This document shows, one piece after another, positions 1 to 13,030 of a stretch of DNA of 64,000 bases. The stretch's first letter is position 1; every line of letters begins with the position of its first letter. The notes under the pieces were generated by a model. It was not told the origin of the DNA and searched no databases. It was given only the letters and a program-made list of their open reading frames with translations. This stretch comes from Ypsolopha sequella (lineage: Eukaryota; Arthropoda; Insecta; Lepidoptera; Ypsolophidae). The translations under genes and the position numbers were made by a program. The stretch is taken from contig OW203990.1 of the NCBI GenBank assembly GCA_934047225.1, positions 27,941,045 to 28,005,044 on the forward strand, in the 5' to 3' direction.

Positions 1-505
1 GAAACAGTATAAAAATGTATAAACTTCTAGACAAAATAATATAAAATGATATGGTTTTCTCAGTTCTTGGAAATTCATTTTATTTTAGATAAAATAAATT
101 GAAAATACACTATTTTCGCACTCGTCAGCCGCAGCGGCTGACGTAACAGCCATGTTGCAGTGCGAGCTGATAAGAACTTTATTTTAATATGGTTTTGTTC
201 GAGATTTCAACCACCACGAATCGAGTTGCAAATTTTTCCGACGGAGGCACCTTAACAAATTCGCATACACGTTTAGGCATATTTCCATCCCAAAAACGCT
301 CGACCGGCTATAAGGGTTTACAATTTATGACCGCACCCTCAATTCAAGGCTGAATACGTAATCCATATATTTACATCGTAGCACCGAGCTTAAATAAAAA
401 AACAAAAAGAAAGTATTTTACAAGAGATAGCTGGCTGATCGTGCGAGATGCGCGGTAGTCTAGAAGGTACCATAACATGAAGACATCCCCATTTGGGAGC
501 AGCAG
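1..505. other. Non-coding, no gene recognised
   Basis: AT-rich sequence without a recognisable gene. A short perfect palindrome (9-bp arms, one-base centre) lies at 125-143. A minus-strand AATAAA (plus-strand TTTATT near 178-183) could serve the weak exon candidate at 506-636. Confidence 0.5.
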
Positions 506-636
506 TTACCCTAGTTTCAGTTCTCCGAAGAGCCGGGTCAGTGCTTGCCAATGCATTCTTGGCGAACTATCGAACTGATTGTGAGAGAAAAGGTATCTGG
601 GCTGACCGATCACGTCATCAGGCAGGAATTCTAATT
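506..636 (-). CDS. Candidate terminal coding exon, protein not recognised
   Basis: On the minus strand a TTAG acceptor after a T-rich stretch opens a 131-bp frame of 42 codons plus TAA. The reading (FLPDDVIGQPRYLF early, HWQALTRLFGELKLG at the end) is less biased than the chance ORFs nearby, and a minus-strand AATAAA lies about 325 bp downstream. It would need one base from the preceding exon. I recognise no family and see no partner exon; the pair at 28,721-30,441 is on the same strand but about 28 kb away. It may be a chance ORF. Confidence 0.22.
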
Positions 637-671
637 CTAAGATCAAGAAAACGATTTTGGTATACAAAGTG

Positions 672-860
672 AAACAAGATGACATACACATACATACATA
701 TACCTACTCCCGCCTGTCTCCCAGGCAGAGACTACATTTTTTCATCTGTTACGATCCCGACACACCTTTTCGCCTCTTCCACATCTATCAATCTAGTCAT
801 ACAAGCTCTTCTAATCCGGGTACTTTTGACATTGCCCTTCTTCAGCATACGTTACATATT
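672..860 (-). mobile_element. Non-LTR retrotransposon 3' end fragment
   Basis: Read on the minus strand it gives [19 protein letters not shown] and a decayed continuation, the C-terminal tail of a lepidopteran endonuclease/reverse-transcriptase LINE, ending in an ACATACATAC-type run. Related tails occur at 22,645-23,420, 50,365-50,890 and 58,318-58,432. Confidence 0.65.
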
Positions 861-3800
861 TAAATACACATGCTTACGCCTTTCTATCGGTGGGGTAGAC
901 AGAGGCATTCTGACAAACATTATTTGCTGCTTCCACATTAATCAACCTACTGATACAAACTCTTCTGTTATTTTGAAATAAACAAAGTGTTTCTTTGTCC
1001 ATTGTATGTTTTTGTCATTCTTATACCAAGTATGAGACATACATAAGTCTTCAATACTAAAGTCAAATAATGGCAGATATCCCTTTATTTATTACCAGAC
1101 TTGAGAGATGTTTCGCCAGCCTTGGCATAAATAAAGAATTTAATGGGCGATTTTACCAGCAGCCATAATGATGAGAGTTAAATTCGAAATCTACTGAAAT
1201 AAACTTGATATACAACATTTATATTTAGACCGAAGATAATGTTTAAGTCATTGAAACTATAGCTAGCGTTAAAGATAAAGTAAAAGTGCGTATACAATAA
1301 AACGAACTCCTAGAAAATGATTTGACATGTATATAGAATAAATAGTGACAATAGTTATTTTCGTAACAACAGAAATTCAAGACATCAAATAATAATGTAA
1401 TAGACAATCTAGCATTATAAGTTTCAGAATAAACATCGAAAAAACGAATACAACGATGGATCGAAACTAAAAAAATCACGCAAATACAATTAATTGAAAA
1501 TTCATTTAAATGTTAATGAAATAAAACATGCACACTTTAGTACACGTTAATTAAAAGTAAATAATTTATTCATTAAAAGAGAAGAATACATAACTTAAGA
1601 TAACTCAAAGTTAATTGTGCGAACGATAAACAAACAAACGCAAATGAAACAGGAAGGAAATAACTCAACAAGATGTTCAATTATTGCATGATGTGACAGA
1701 CATCCATGTAAGAGAAACAAATGACATGCATACATAACTACAAAAAGTATGACAAAAGATCCCGTATACGCATATGCAACATGTGTTTATGAGACAATTT
1801 CACACGGCCGAGTTAAAAAACAATCAATAGGGTGTGAATAGAGATTGTTGGCTTAGTTTGTGAAGACAATAATAATAACCAGTTTCAGTTATGTAGCTAC
1901 TGGTGCTACTTCATATTTAGACAATGATGATAAGCAGCTAAACCAAGAGTTGCACAACAAAGTAAATAATGTCATATTGAGCAAAAGTAAAACGTCTAAA
2001 ATTACCGTGAAATATCTTATAAATCCAGAAAAATCCTAGACAAAGTCGCGGAAAATTATTAGATTTGGATAAACCGGATTACGGGTAATTTTGTTAATAG
2101 TAAAAGATATAAAATTAAAATAGATACAATATATACAGAGTGCTCGGAAATTCGACCTATCGAAGCATGTAGTAATGCTAAACCAAACAGGATGTGCCAA
2201 TCAAAATAGTTTATTATACTATACCATTGAGAAAACAAAAAATAGTAAACTCAAAAGATGGAAGATAATGACTCCAATTAGTTATTTTTGTATATAAAAT
2301 CATTAGAACTAAATTGTATTAATAAACAACATAAACAAATATAGAACCAGTGAAACATTTCAAATAGAAGCATCGAAATCATTAATCGCAAAAACAATCG
2401 ACATTTCCGTAATAGAAAATTTGGCCAACGCGACTAATGTCAATTTAATTTTAAAGTAAGATCTAAATTAGTTACAGAATAAATTACGATGTCTCAGCGT
2501 AAGATTAATTTCAAAGAATGTGGAACGGTTTAAATGAAAGTAAGAGTGTCTGAACACGACCTCTCCCAATGCTTTGATGAAACATTCTTCTCAATTCATT
2601 CATTTAACAATCTTGTGTAATCTATAAGCATACAATAGGAGATTGATTTCTGATACGTATTGCACAATCCTCAAAAGAATTTCTTGGGTGTAAATTAAAG
2701 TCGTGCATGATTGTGTTTCTTTTGAAGGTTTAGTAGAAACAAAGTTACCGGAAACTTCTGGACTGACAAATTAAGCCATCAAGCGTGACATGCAACCATT
2801 TATTTTATGAAAGAGTTAAAAAAACAGCATGTCATCTGTGGGAGGTGAGGCCGACACAAGTAAAAACAAGATACACATACGAACCGTAAAAAAGAAGATG
2901 ATTTTAAAGATAAAATCAACCATTACGAATTCTGTTCCACATCAATCTACCAGCAGTAAACTACAGGAAGTGCAAGGTATAAAATAAACCATGAACAACC
3001 TCGCCTACTTGTCCCTCAGGGAAGGAAGCACTCTGCAATATCCCGTCTCCGGAAGAGGTCAAGAACATCAACTGAATTTCTGATAGGCGCGATTCTTTGG
3101 ACCAATGTTGGCAGCGAAGGTTTTGATACAAAGCTTGCTGATAAAACCCGTAACCAATATTGGCCGTAAAGTACGAAAGGAAGCCACTGAATTTCGAAAA
3201 TCAGGAAGGGTTATCGGAAGTCGAAGGAGATAGGGCAGTTTGATTGGCAGACGAACATGTTAAGTCATGCTTCGATGGTTTTATGAAAGATATACATACG
3301 ATAGATATACATACATCGACATTTTTATATCAAATTTAAATTTAAACTGCAATAACTTTCAATAGTAGATATGCAGAGAGTGGAAGTATACTCGCGTTTT
3401 TCTCTACCTGTGTTGCCAGAATAAATTATGCAAATTTTTATAATGTCTGACTCGGATAAGCCAAAAAAGGCAACACAAGGCGAGCGATGCATTCCATAAG
3501 ACGTACGCCTCCGCAAAAAAATCTACAAACAATAGATACCTCTAAACCAAAACTGACTCTTGAGTATGGAGGCATAACAAATAAATAATTACAGGAAAAA
3601 GTACAATAAGAATTTAATGAGGGCCGTTCCAAGCAATCACCTCAGCAATATTGATGGAGTGAAAGTATTCTAGCAATAATTACGAAAATAAAATAGAGGA
3701 ATAAAAAAGTTAATTTATATAAAACAATAAATAAACAGAATAGTAATTAAACTGTAAATAGAGGTCCATACAGAAATTCGCCATGGTAATAAAATAAACA

Positions 3801-6800
3801 TCGGGAAGTAGCGCTATAAGCTATTTCTATTAAGATAGGTTGTGCTGATACCTACTCATTTGTCCTAAAATGAAGGATACCAATGACTGAACTAAAAGAG
3901 GAGTTTGAAGATGTAGTGACAAAACCGGCATCGAATGTAAATTGACTGTATTAGCAATCGCCCACTGGTTTGTTCGGATGACTCACACTGTGGTCAAATG
4001 ATGCAACTTTAAAGGTCAACAAAACGATAATGTGGTAAGATTACATTAAAGAATATTCAGGAGATAGAAGGGTTGTACGATTCATCGTTTAGCAATGCTC
4101 ATTTCAAAGCAGGCGCGGTTACAGTTACACAAGTCAAATTATAATCAATCCACTAGCCAGTTCTAAAAAACGCAAAAGCTTTTATTTTCTATGTTTAGAT
4201 TATAATGGCTCTTAATAAAGAAAACCTCTTTATTAAAGACATTAAATAGAAGTCGGTATAGAAAATTATAGAGATCGTAACGAGAAAATATTAGTCGATA
4301 AATGATGTTTCATAATTATGTGAAAGCTTTGCAGTACTTGCTACAACTCACGTAAAAGTAATTAAATATACATACTCGTGAACTAAAAAACTAAACCTCA
4401 GCTCAGGGCCAAAAATACGTGGTCTCGATGGGAAGAACAAGAACATTGATAGATAGGTGTCTCAATGTACCATAAAAGAAATTGCAGCTAGCCCACTTAA
4501 TAATACTACATTTAATACGAGTGATACGTGGGCCTGGGGATTTTTCATTTAATGAAGTGTAAAGATAAACATTTGACATATTTTGTTTCAAACATGCAGG
4601 GTATTAAAAAGAGAAAATAATTTCGTACTTTTTGTAGCTACTGTAATTTAAAAAAGAATTTCAACAAAACAGTAGAAAATAGGTAACATGTTTACATAAT
4701 ATACACGTTTAATTTTCGTTTTACCTACCAGAAAGTTTTTAGAATTTAATAAAACAATGCTGTTCCTTTGCTGGGAAAATTTGCTACAAAAACTATAAGT
4801 GACCTTTTTGATATATTATTTTTTCGTATTTCTACAAAAAGATATTGTGTTGTAAAACATACGTAATAATGACAGTCTGGATCAAAACAGTTTTAAAACA
4901 AGTTTAAAAAGACAATAACGGCACTAGCTTGTTAAAAGCTCATTTCATTACATCAAATCGTCGCCAAATAGAGTTAATGGCCATTCTTTTCTCCTTACAT
5001 GAAACTTGGATTACAATTGGCATCGTTCCAAACTGGGAAACTGGCTTGAAACCCAAGTTGCAACTTTAAACAAACAACATAATCAATTTTACCGTCATAA
5101 GGTTTCTTAGCTACCATCAACCTATTATCTTGTATCCTCAAGTAAAATACGATATATCATTTGCGAAAATTGGATAAGTGGACAATATCTTTCATAAGCT
5201 TTTTCTCAGGTGGACAATTTGCCGATCCGCCTTTATTTTGGCCAAGTGACAAATGGGTAACTCCGGGAAGCAATAGAATTGTGTTTTATGTGTAGAATCA
5301 AAATAGATTGCTTATTCAGCCTGTTGCTACAAAGATAAGCTGAAAAATAGGCAAGTTTTGAATGGAAAGAATAGGAAATCACACAAGGTTTCAAAAAAAG
5401 AATCGTTAGTTTCAACAGCCAGTGCAGGATAGAATACATCGTTATATAACGTGTTTATATCCCAAAATGGATCCAATATACGGGCAATTTTACGTAAGTG
5501 CAACGCATAAATGGGAACCAGCGGGAGGTATTTACAGCTACTGGCTACAGATAGCTTGTGGTTGCGAGACACACTTTAGAACCACTAAGCGTCCAGGGTA
5601 ATGTGGAAATGATCGGTTTGACACACTACTTGATGCTGTTACACTTTCTGGTCGAATACTATGTATATACTCGTATATGGTTATGTTCATCAGTGCAGAT
5701 TTGAACAACTTACTATTGTTCACTATATAGTTACAAGATAACATTACGCTTGTGATTTCAACAGATGTTGAATGGACATGTGATTTTTTATCAAAACGTT
5801 ACAAGAAATCAAATATCATGGGCACGTTTAAACAATATTTGTAATTGTGTCATACTGCTAGATTACATCTAAACAAATTTAATAAGAGGATTGACTACTT
5901 ATTATCTAGGTGCTGACGTTGTAATGGATGCTTTAAAGATATGTACAGAGATACTAAAAGAAAGCACTATTACGTGTGCACTCAGTTCTCAGGGAAAGAT
6001 CTAAGCAGCATTGTCTGCAATGATTGTCAGATCACTTAACCCACATCGGCATCGAAACAAACCACTCGAAACAATTACGTTGTTTTGTGATCGCTGTGAC
6101 ACAGTTTCCTATGATCGAGTCAGTCAGTACGGTGGCTGCGGAGACGGCTTCAAGAGTAATGGTAACCTGCAAGACCTTTATAGGTCAAAATTTGACAGGT
6201 CCTAGATAAAGAGTTGTAACTGAAATAACGTGTTCCATTTACGCACATATATTTGAATGTCTGTGCCTTTAAGAAACTACAAGTGGAGGTTATAGAGCTA
6301 GGAGAGCATATAAACGTACACATGAAACACTGATTATTTATATTAACGAGAAACAAGTCCACTTTTCACCGATAGCACATGGTCAACCAGCGCAAAGGAA
6401 TAGGAAAAACATTATACCATAATATCATCACGAAAACTGTTTCTGATAAAAAATCGATGAGCCCAAGATATTAGTTTTAGAAGCGATGGCTCAAATCTGA
6501 AAGCAGTACAAGTCCTAACCCATCCAGCTGTCTCCCGCTCACTTGCGCACGAGCACGCGTTTGTGACTCATGCGGTGATACATAGTGTAGAGTAGAGTAC
6601 GTAACTGTTGTTTTTTTCTGTGTTGCTTGTAATTTATTTAGCATGTTTGGTTCTATGGGTGGATTAGTTATCAGATAAATCTTGAACTGAAAGTTCAAAT
6701 GATAATTTTACGATTCCAAATTATATGTTTACACAACCAGAGATTAATTGTATCTTAATTAACGAAACAGTTCTTTGATGAATTATGTACAAGTATAAAT

Positions 6801-6958
6801 ACCACAATATCTGTAAACAAGGCTGCGAAGGAAAATTTCGAGAAGGATTGCATACTTTCTACAATTTAAATAATTATGAGAAAAATCCGTAACCGTAACT
6901 GTTTTTATGTACTATTTATCTGCTGTGGATTTTTGTATGAATAATAAAATACCAAAAT
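861..6958. other. Gene-free AT-rich stretch
   Basis: I see no exon, RNA gene or well-bounded repeat in these 6 kb. Open frames are short, low-complexity and present on both strands. A frame near 6,090-6,180 (minus, after a CAG) looks partly coding but lacks a donor and is not supported. Confidence 0.5.
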
Positions 6959-7364
6959 CTTTAAGGGTCGGTGTTCCGAGATTCGGGGTTCGGGGTTATG
7001 GCTTTTTAAGACTGTAAAAATTCAAATTTCTGAACAAAATAAATACCACTTGTTACGAAGTGCAGGTTCATTGAAAAAAATCACGGCAATAATGTATAGT
7101 AACTTCAGAAAAAAAACAGGAATTTCAAGAAAATCTCTTGAATAGCATTGCAGCGCTACGAGGGTAACCTGAACTTGAAAATCCTGTTTTTTTTTTCTGA
7201 AGTTACTATGCATTAGTGCCAAGATTTTTTTTAATGAACCTGTACTTCATCTTGTAAGGTAACAAGTGGTATTTATTTTGTTCAGAATTTAATATTTTAC
7301 TATCTTAAAAAGCCATAACCCCGAACCCTGTTTTGCCCAATCTCGGAACTCCAACTCTTAAAAG
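6959..7364. repeat. Foldback element (MITE-like)
   Basis: The two ends are inverted copies of each other over roughly 170 bp: GTTCCGAGATT and GGGGTTATGGCTTTTTAAG on the left recur reversed on the right, followed inward by the motif AAATAAATACCACTTGTTA. Arms are roughly 85% alike with small indels, so this is an old palindromic non-autonomous transposon. No clear target duplication was found. Confidence 0.75.
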
Positions 7365-7511
7365 AAAGAAAACTTCTAGTTAAGGATAGGCTCATACATA
7401 ACAGTCCACAAGGGGCTACAACAACAGCCTAGTGACAATTACTATGGCCTCAATGTCTCATACATAATCCTCTACAAACATGTATCTATTACAGCGCACG
7501 AATGACTAAAG

Positions 7512-7862
7512 CAGCGATTCTTAACCTCGGGTCGCGACCCAAATACGGGTCGCGAGAGGTATTGGGTTGGATCGCGGAAAGCCCCCAAACGACTTTACAG
7601 AAGTGATAAAATTTGACGATTTTAATTGCGAATATTTTTATTTTTTATTGATAGGTCGATCGATGTCACACACTCACAGAACAAAGACTAAAGGATATTG
7701 TCAGTTCACAATCACAATTATTTAATATAAAATTAAATAATATGTCATTTTATTACCTGTCACTGGAAAATAAAATAAAAGATTAGGATTAGGATTAGGA
7801 AGTCGTGGACTTCAAATATATTTCTACTTTGGGTCGCCAGCGAAAAAGGTTAAGAACCACTG
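7512..7862. mobile_element. hAT-type MITE with 8-bp target duplication
   Basis: The element starts CAGCGATTCTTAACC and ends GGTTAAGAACCACTG, imperfect inverted termini of the CAGTGGTTCTTAACC type common in hAT MITEs. It is flanked by a perfect 8-bp duplication GACTAAAG (7504-7511 and 7863-7870), the size hAT transposases make. It has no coding capacity. Confidence 0.88.
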
Positions 7863-8469
7863 GACTAAAGGCTTAGCGTACAACTGAAGTGGCTAAAAGC
7901 TGCATTTTGCACCTTATGCCTCAGCAATAGAGTCGTAGCCGGAACGTTGGGTTGGGTTGACCGAACTAGCTAATTATAAACTTACCGTCTCTCTCTGCTG
8001 TAACCTAAAGTAATTAATTAAGCTTTTGCATCCGTAGGTCATTGTCAAGAACCAAATATCATTAGAGTTATTAGAAATTAAAAACTTGTATAATTTATAG
8101 GAGTTGCTCTAACATAGAATCTTATTTACTAAGGCGCGATAACGGTCCGTATCTATTGTTCTTCAATTGTTTTCGAAAATCCATATCCAGCTGAACGGTT
8201 TAAAAAAAAACTTCTAGTCTTAAGAGCGGTTTCGCAGCCGGATTTTGAAATTTCTGCGAAAATTCAAAATTCACCCAGTAGTTATTCCACAAGACCTTAT
8301 TACTAATGCATGGATTGTGTATAGGTATATTGAATTCGCAGTTTCCATTAATGGTTAAGATCTTTATTCTCATAAGAACATAGTTCACTTAAAATGAGAT
8401 TTTGCTTAAATAACATTTAGTTTATTCTATGATTTGTCGACAGTGTACACATGTGGGTAGGTAATATTT

Positions 8470-8840
8470 TACTTTAAAACACGTTTGTTGCAATGTAAGT
8501 TTTGAGCTTAGTTTTAAAAGTAGATATCAATTCACATTCTTTTATGTCATTTGGTAATTTGTTATAAAGTTGCACTCCACCATATAGTAAATTTCTTTTT
8601 CCATACTCAGTCCTTGGACAATGTGATTTTAGTATATTTTTTCTTCTGAGATTATGTTTAAATGTTCTTTTCTCCAAGTTAATTTCTGTATGAATTTGTT
8701 TATTTAGAATTTTTTGTATAAGTGTTGTTTAAGATTGAATAATTTGGTCTTTTTATATAATGTACGTGTAGGTGTTAAGTATTCAAACTGTATAAGTTTA
8801 TTTTGTGTAGTTTGAAGGCGTTTAAGGTTTGGTTTCTGTA
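8470..8840 (-). mobile_element. Jockey-like LINE C-terminal relic
   Basis: A 67-codon minus-strand frame (8474-8677) contains the non-LTR reverse-transcriptase tail pattern YNKLPNDIKE followed by FKTKLKTYI. Upstream in a broken frame lies KLIQFEYLTPTRTLYKK. Frames are interrupted, so it is a dead 5'-truncated copy. Confidence 0.7.
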
Positions 8841-8996
8841 AATTAGAATTTCAATATTTATTCAATTCAAAATTAATAATTCAAATGTAATAAAGTTTTA
8901 TTGAATAACTATTGAGTGAATTTTGAATTTAAGTGTTCTGTTTCGATTAATTAGAAAAGGGCCGGTATTACACAATCCGGCTGCGATACCACTCAT
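8830..8996 (+). repeat. Dispersed repeat, copy 1
   Basis: Shares blocks such as TAAGTGTTCTGTTTCGATTA and CACAATCCGGCTGC with 28,920-29,158 in the same order and orientation. Class unknown. Confidence 0.65.
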
Positions 8997-9149
8997 GCTC
9001 CACAAGCATAAATACAAAAAAAACATACAACGGATTTTGTGTCCATATCCTAAAACAAAGTTCAGTCCTGCACAAACAAAGACGTTGTTAATCGGCTGCA
9101 GTGATATAAACATCAATTTATTTTTAGTAACCAATTCATAGGTCAGTAT

Positions 9150-9440
9150 CGGGAAACGTGTCCGTCCTTGAGTTGTTACTTGAACACGAGGTATTAGAAG
9201 AAATATATATATCGTTATGACACGAATCCCCGAGGGGGTGTCAGAGGCGTTCCGAGTGTCAACTGTGAAATATAAGTCACAGTCCACACTCGGTACACCC
9301 GCGTTGCACCGACGTCTAAACGTGTGATGGGTGGTGACTTGGTGAGCCCTATCGCCTTTTTCGGGCACAAATACACGTTTTTAAGGCATGCAGGTTTCTT
9401 CACGATGTTTTCCTTCACCGTTGAGCCAGTGGTAACTAAA
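9150..9440 (-). mobile_element. SINE-like repeat
   Basis: On the minus strand it carries AAAACATCGTGAAGAAACCTGC, a lepidopteran SINE/LINE signature, then a GC-richer body and a GACACCCCCTCGGGGATTCG block shared in diverged form with 17,140-17,180. Overlapping open frames are by-products of its GC-rich body. Confidence 0.5.
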
Positions 9441-11235
9441 TAAAAATATTAGAAGATATCAAGGCTGAAAATTATTCTGGGAACGCTGAGCGTGGAGAAA
9501 TGAGATTAGAAATAGATGTATAAGAAATAAACCTATCATCAGTCAGACATAGAATTTTCAAGAACAAGTAGTGAATTCAAAGAAGCCACCATGGGGCATT
9601 TGCAGCACAGGGTGAGCCGAGCCAATGTACATAAACATTAGCATGGTTGATTAAACCTATTCTTATCTTGTAGATAAACAAACCAGCAATTATAACGTAA
9701 ATCTGGCAAATATCAGAATCTATATGCCGCATGGTTCCCAATATAGAATGTTTGATATGAAAGTTCTCCGAATGCAAATGTTTGCTTGATGTACAAGTCG
9801 GCGAACTTAAGAGGCTATGCGAATTTTATTTTTGTCACTGTCACTCCAAGCGAAAAATCGCGCAGTGCGAGAGGGGCGGAGTCAGGGTAAAAGGGAAAAA
9901 AGTTGGTTTTATATTTTTATTAAAAAAACTAAAATAGCTAGAAAAGTTTCAAATATCAAATCTCTAGATATTGTTAAAACACACCTAATAAAATATGTTT
10001 GAGTTCTGTATATGGTTCCTATTCGTCAAACGAGGAGAAAAAGTGTGTTTAAAGACCTCATTTCAACAATTATTTCTATCGAGGAAAATTTATCCAAACA
10101 TGTTTTCCAATTTCAAAACCCTAGATTATATAGTCAAAATGCATATACCAGAATCTGATTATAATTTTCCGTGTATTTCATGAAATACACAGAAAAGAAA
10201 CACCCGTATTTTTTTCGCATATCGCCTTAACCAGGGAATGTTATTCAGTATTGTTAAACATTTGTGTGGTCGGCGCCTTAAGGCGATACGTAGAAGTTTT
10301 AGCGTCCCTGTTACTCCATATGCGAAAAAACCCTCAGTGCGAGTGGGACGGATTCGTGGAAAAGTAGCAAAAAGTTGGTTTTTTATTAATATAAAATGTA
10401 CTAAGCTATTTTGTCAAAATGATTTTCAAGGAGACTTTACAAATACATAATATTCACATTTTGAATGCAATTTCACAATGAAATTAGATTACAGGAAAAA
10501 ATAAAACAATTTAGAGGTCTTTTCGGAATTAAATTCTATCGAGAAAATTTCATCCTATCGCGTTTTCCTTCAGTAAGAATCTTAATAAAAAACCCCATTT
10601 TTTTGTTGGTATCGCCATCCGAAATGACTCCATTGATAAAGTTCATTCTGTTATCCGGTATGTTTACAAATAATGTTTTTTTTTTTAATTTTTAGTTAAC
10701 TATAAAGAACAATTTAATTTTAGGAAATTATTCTCGCGTATATGAAACAACATGAAAATATTATTCAAAGTCAAGGTGATTTTATTAAGTAAAATTGGTT
10801 ATTCCTTTGAAACCACTAATGGTAGGTATTTGTATGGTTCTTGCACCAAATTACAAGGAAAATGTAGCTTGGGTAAATTCATTCTGGAATTTTTTTCCGT
10901 CCATCGCATCCATGTGAAAAGTATAATTTTCTCCAATTTTGCGCTATCCGGAGACCCAGCGACGTCGTAATGCAGTGCGCGCAGATTGGACGTTATTTAA
11001 ATATACTTTCTGCCGATATTTGTACCGACACAGGTCAACTCAAAGCAGCTTCTTTACCCTAAAAACACCAAAATTTTGGGCATTCATTCTTTATGTTTTT
11101 TCAAATTAAAATTATATGCTTTATCAGCGAAATTCATGCCTTTAGATAACAAAATTGTCTTACTTAAAATTTGTTTCTAATTGATCTGTTCGGGTTTGTA
11201 ATACACTCTATTAGATCGTAAATATCCCATACCAC
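9441..11235 (+). repeat. Diverged tandem duplication, unknown class
   Basis: A block near 9,825-10,190 recurs in diverged form about 480 bp later. Shared order: GTCACTGTCACTCCA/GTTACTCCATATGCG, GCAGTGCGAG/TCAGTGCGAG, AAAAAGTTGGTTTT, then TCTATCGAGGAAAATTT/TCTATCGAGAAAATTTCATC. Frames of 60-76 codons run through both but do not stay in register. I see nothing else between 9,441 and 11,235. Confidence 0.45.
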
Positions 11236-11615
11236 TCCCACTAATATTATAAATGCGAAAGTTTGGATGGATGTATGGATAGATGTTTGTTACTCCTTCA
11301 CGCCAAAACTACTGAAACGGTTAGGCTGAAACTTTGCACAAATGTAGTTCTAGACCTGCAATAGGACATATACTACTTTTTATCCCATAAATCAGTTCCC
11401 ATTGGAAGGTAATGGGGTGCAAAGTCCCTATAGAAAAGTGATGTACAACAGTACATCAGTACAAGAACAACAACTCTTTCACGCCGTTGAATATTAGTGG
11501 GATGGGATAGTGAAGATGGGATGGGATGGGATAGTGGCATTAGTGGGATGGGATGGGATCGATACGACTATACAAAATCTTAAGCAAAGCGGGCGAAGCC
11601 GCGGGCAAAAGCTAG
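11236..11615 (+). mobile_element. Non-autonomous Helitron
   Basis: It begins TCCCACTAATATTATAAATG, close to the usual lepidopteran Helitron start, and ends with a short hairpin (GCGGGCGAAGCCGCGGGC) followed by CTAG before a T. An expanded GATGG-type simple repeat sits inside near 11,500-11,555. No coding capacity. Confidence 0.75.
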
Positions 11616-12150
11616 TATTCATATAAAAATAGAGATCGTAAAATAACCAGAATAGCGACAAAGCCCGCCTTCGTAGTGTACCGTAGCATTGAACGAAAGA
11701 ATAATCACCGCCGAAACACCAATCAACAGTTTAATTTTAGAACACCCATGCACCATTCACACTGCATTCTCAACGGAAGGAATTTACTATTTCATTCATT
11801 ATTTGTTTTAATTTTGGTTGTACTGAAGTGTTCGAGATTTTACAAAACACTTCTTGTGATGTCATGGTTGTTGAAGAGGTCCACCGTTTTAAGTGAACTC
11901 GGACACAGTCTCGTCGTGATTGTAAAACTTTACGATATTTGAACACCGCTTATTGCATCAGGCATTTTAATAACTTTATAATTTGTCTGGTTCAACATTT
12001 GTTTTCAGCATATTAACAAATTATATCACATTCAATTTTAATGAGTACTTTCACTTACAAAAAATACTTTCAAAATGTTTTTAACTTAATTATTTTTCGA
12101 GTCTAAAAATACTGAGAGTAAAGTAATATTAACACGTTACTTTATGGGAG
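11616..12150. other. Non-coding, nothing recognised
   Basis: AT-rich. An 88-codon plus-strand frame (11,676-11,942) has no family resemblance and no splice context. Confidence 0.4.
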
Positions 12151-12159
12151 TACAAAAAA

Positions 12160-12204
12160 AGGGGAGGGGGTGTTTAGGAGTTTGGACCCCTAAACACCCC
12201 CTTT
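12160..12204. repeat. Short G/C-rich hairpin
   Basis: AGGGGGTGTTTAGG pairs with CCTAAACACCCCCT across a short loop in otherwise AT-rich DNA. Role unknown. Confidence 0.7.
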
Positions 12205-12249
12205 AGATTTTATCATGAAACATTAAATTCAAAAACAATAAATGTCATT

Positions 12250-12545
12250 TCAGTATTCTGTGCAGAGCTTGTATGGAGGCCGTAGAAACGCCGACCCACG
12301 TGACGATAGACTGCGTAGGCGTCAGCACACAACGGGCTAAGGTCCTCGGTGAACCGGGGACGCTTCGCCAGTCCTGTGGCATTCTCTGCCTGTGGCGACC
12401 TAGGTCGCCTGTTGGGATTCTGGCGAGAGCTGGGCTGGCTAGAATAGCCGGCTCCACACTTTCCACGCACAAAGGTCCAAGTAAGAGACTAGGTGCGGAA
12501 ACCGAGCCCACCAAGGAGGAGAAGAAGAAGAAGAATGTCATTTAA
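12250..12545 (+). mobile_element. Non-LTR retrotransposon C-terminal relic
   Basis: Plus-strand reading ETPTHVTIDC resembles the ETxxHVxxxC zinc-binding tail motif of R1/Jockey-type LINE ORF2 proteins. After a frame change, LGRLLGFWRELGWLE and a stop match the usual end. It closes with a GAAGAAGAAG run. Frameshifted and dead. Confidence 0.65.
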
Positions 12546-12690
12546 AACCCTTCAATACTTTGTAATAGGTTGTCTCCCTCTAACTTAGAGCATAATACTT
12601 TATTTTCTCTGCTTAGAGGCTCTATCCTTCTGCTGCCAAAATAATGTTGATATTAAAATTGTTACAGTGAACACCCCCACGTGAAAGCTA

Positions 12691-12917
12691 TAGAAGGTGA
12701 ATTTTTTGTTATCGCAAAATTCATACTGGAGGCGAGGTAAGTGATCAGTACCATAGATCAATAACAATTTTTGTGAAATTCGTTAAATTTCGATATCGAC
12801 TTCCCATAATGATTCACTCCCAGTCCGAGCAAAATTTCACAAACATTGTTTTTGATCCATGATCACTTACTAAGCCTCCAATAAGAATTTGTACAACGAA
12901 TAAAAATTCACTTTGTA
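12691..12917. mobile_element. MITE, diverged relative of 47,267-47,532
   Basis: Inverted ends TAGAAGGTGAATTTTT and AAAAATTCACTTTGTA. The inside shares GTGATCAGTACC, GATCAATAACAATTTTTGTG and CTTCCCAT with the intron-5 element of the FASTKD4-like gene. Confidence 0.7.
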
Positions 12918-13030
12918 TTCCCGTGCTTCGGAGCTGTGGTTACCAGTTGTCTGTATTATATTTAGTTCTAAGTGCATTTAGTTGTTAGACAAAACTAAAT
13001 GTTTTCCGTGGACATGTTAAAAGCTTCCTG

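Noticed and set aside
7780..7801. TTAGG-like run resembling insect telomere repeats
   Set aside because: The unit is the six-base GATTAG, only about three copies, and it lies inside a hAT MITE.
8898..9368. 156-codon minus-strand ORF
   Set aside because: It spans a LINE/repeat boundary and a SINE-like body, and shows no protein family pattern.
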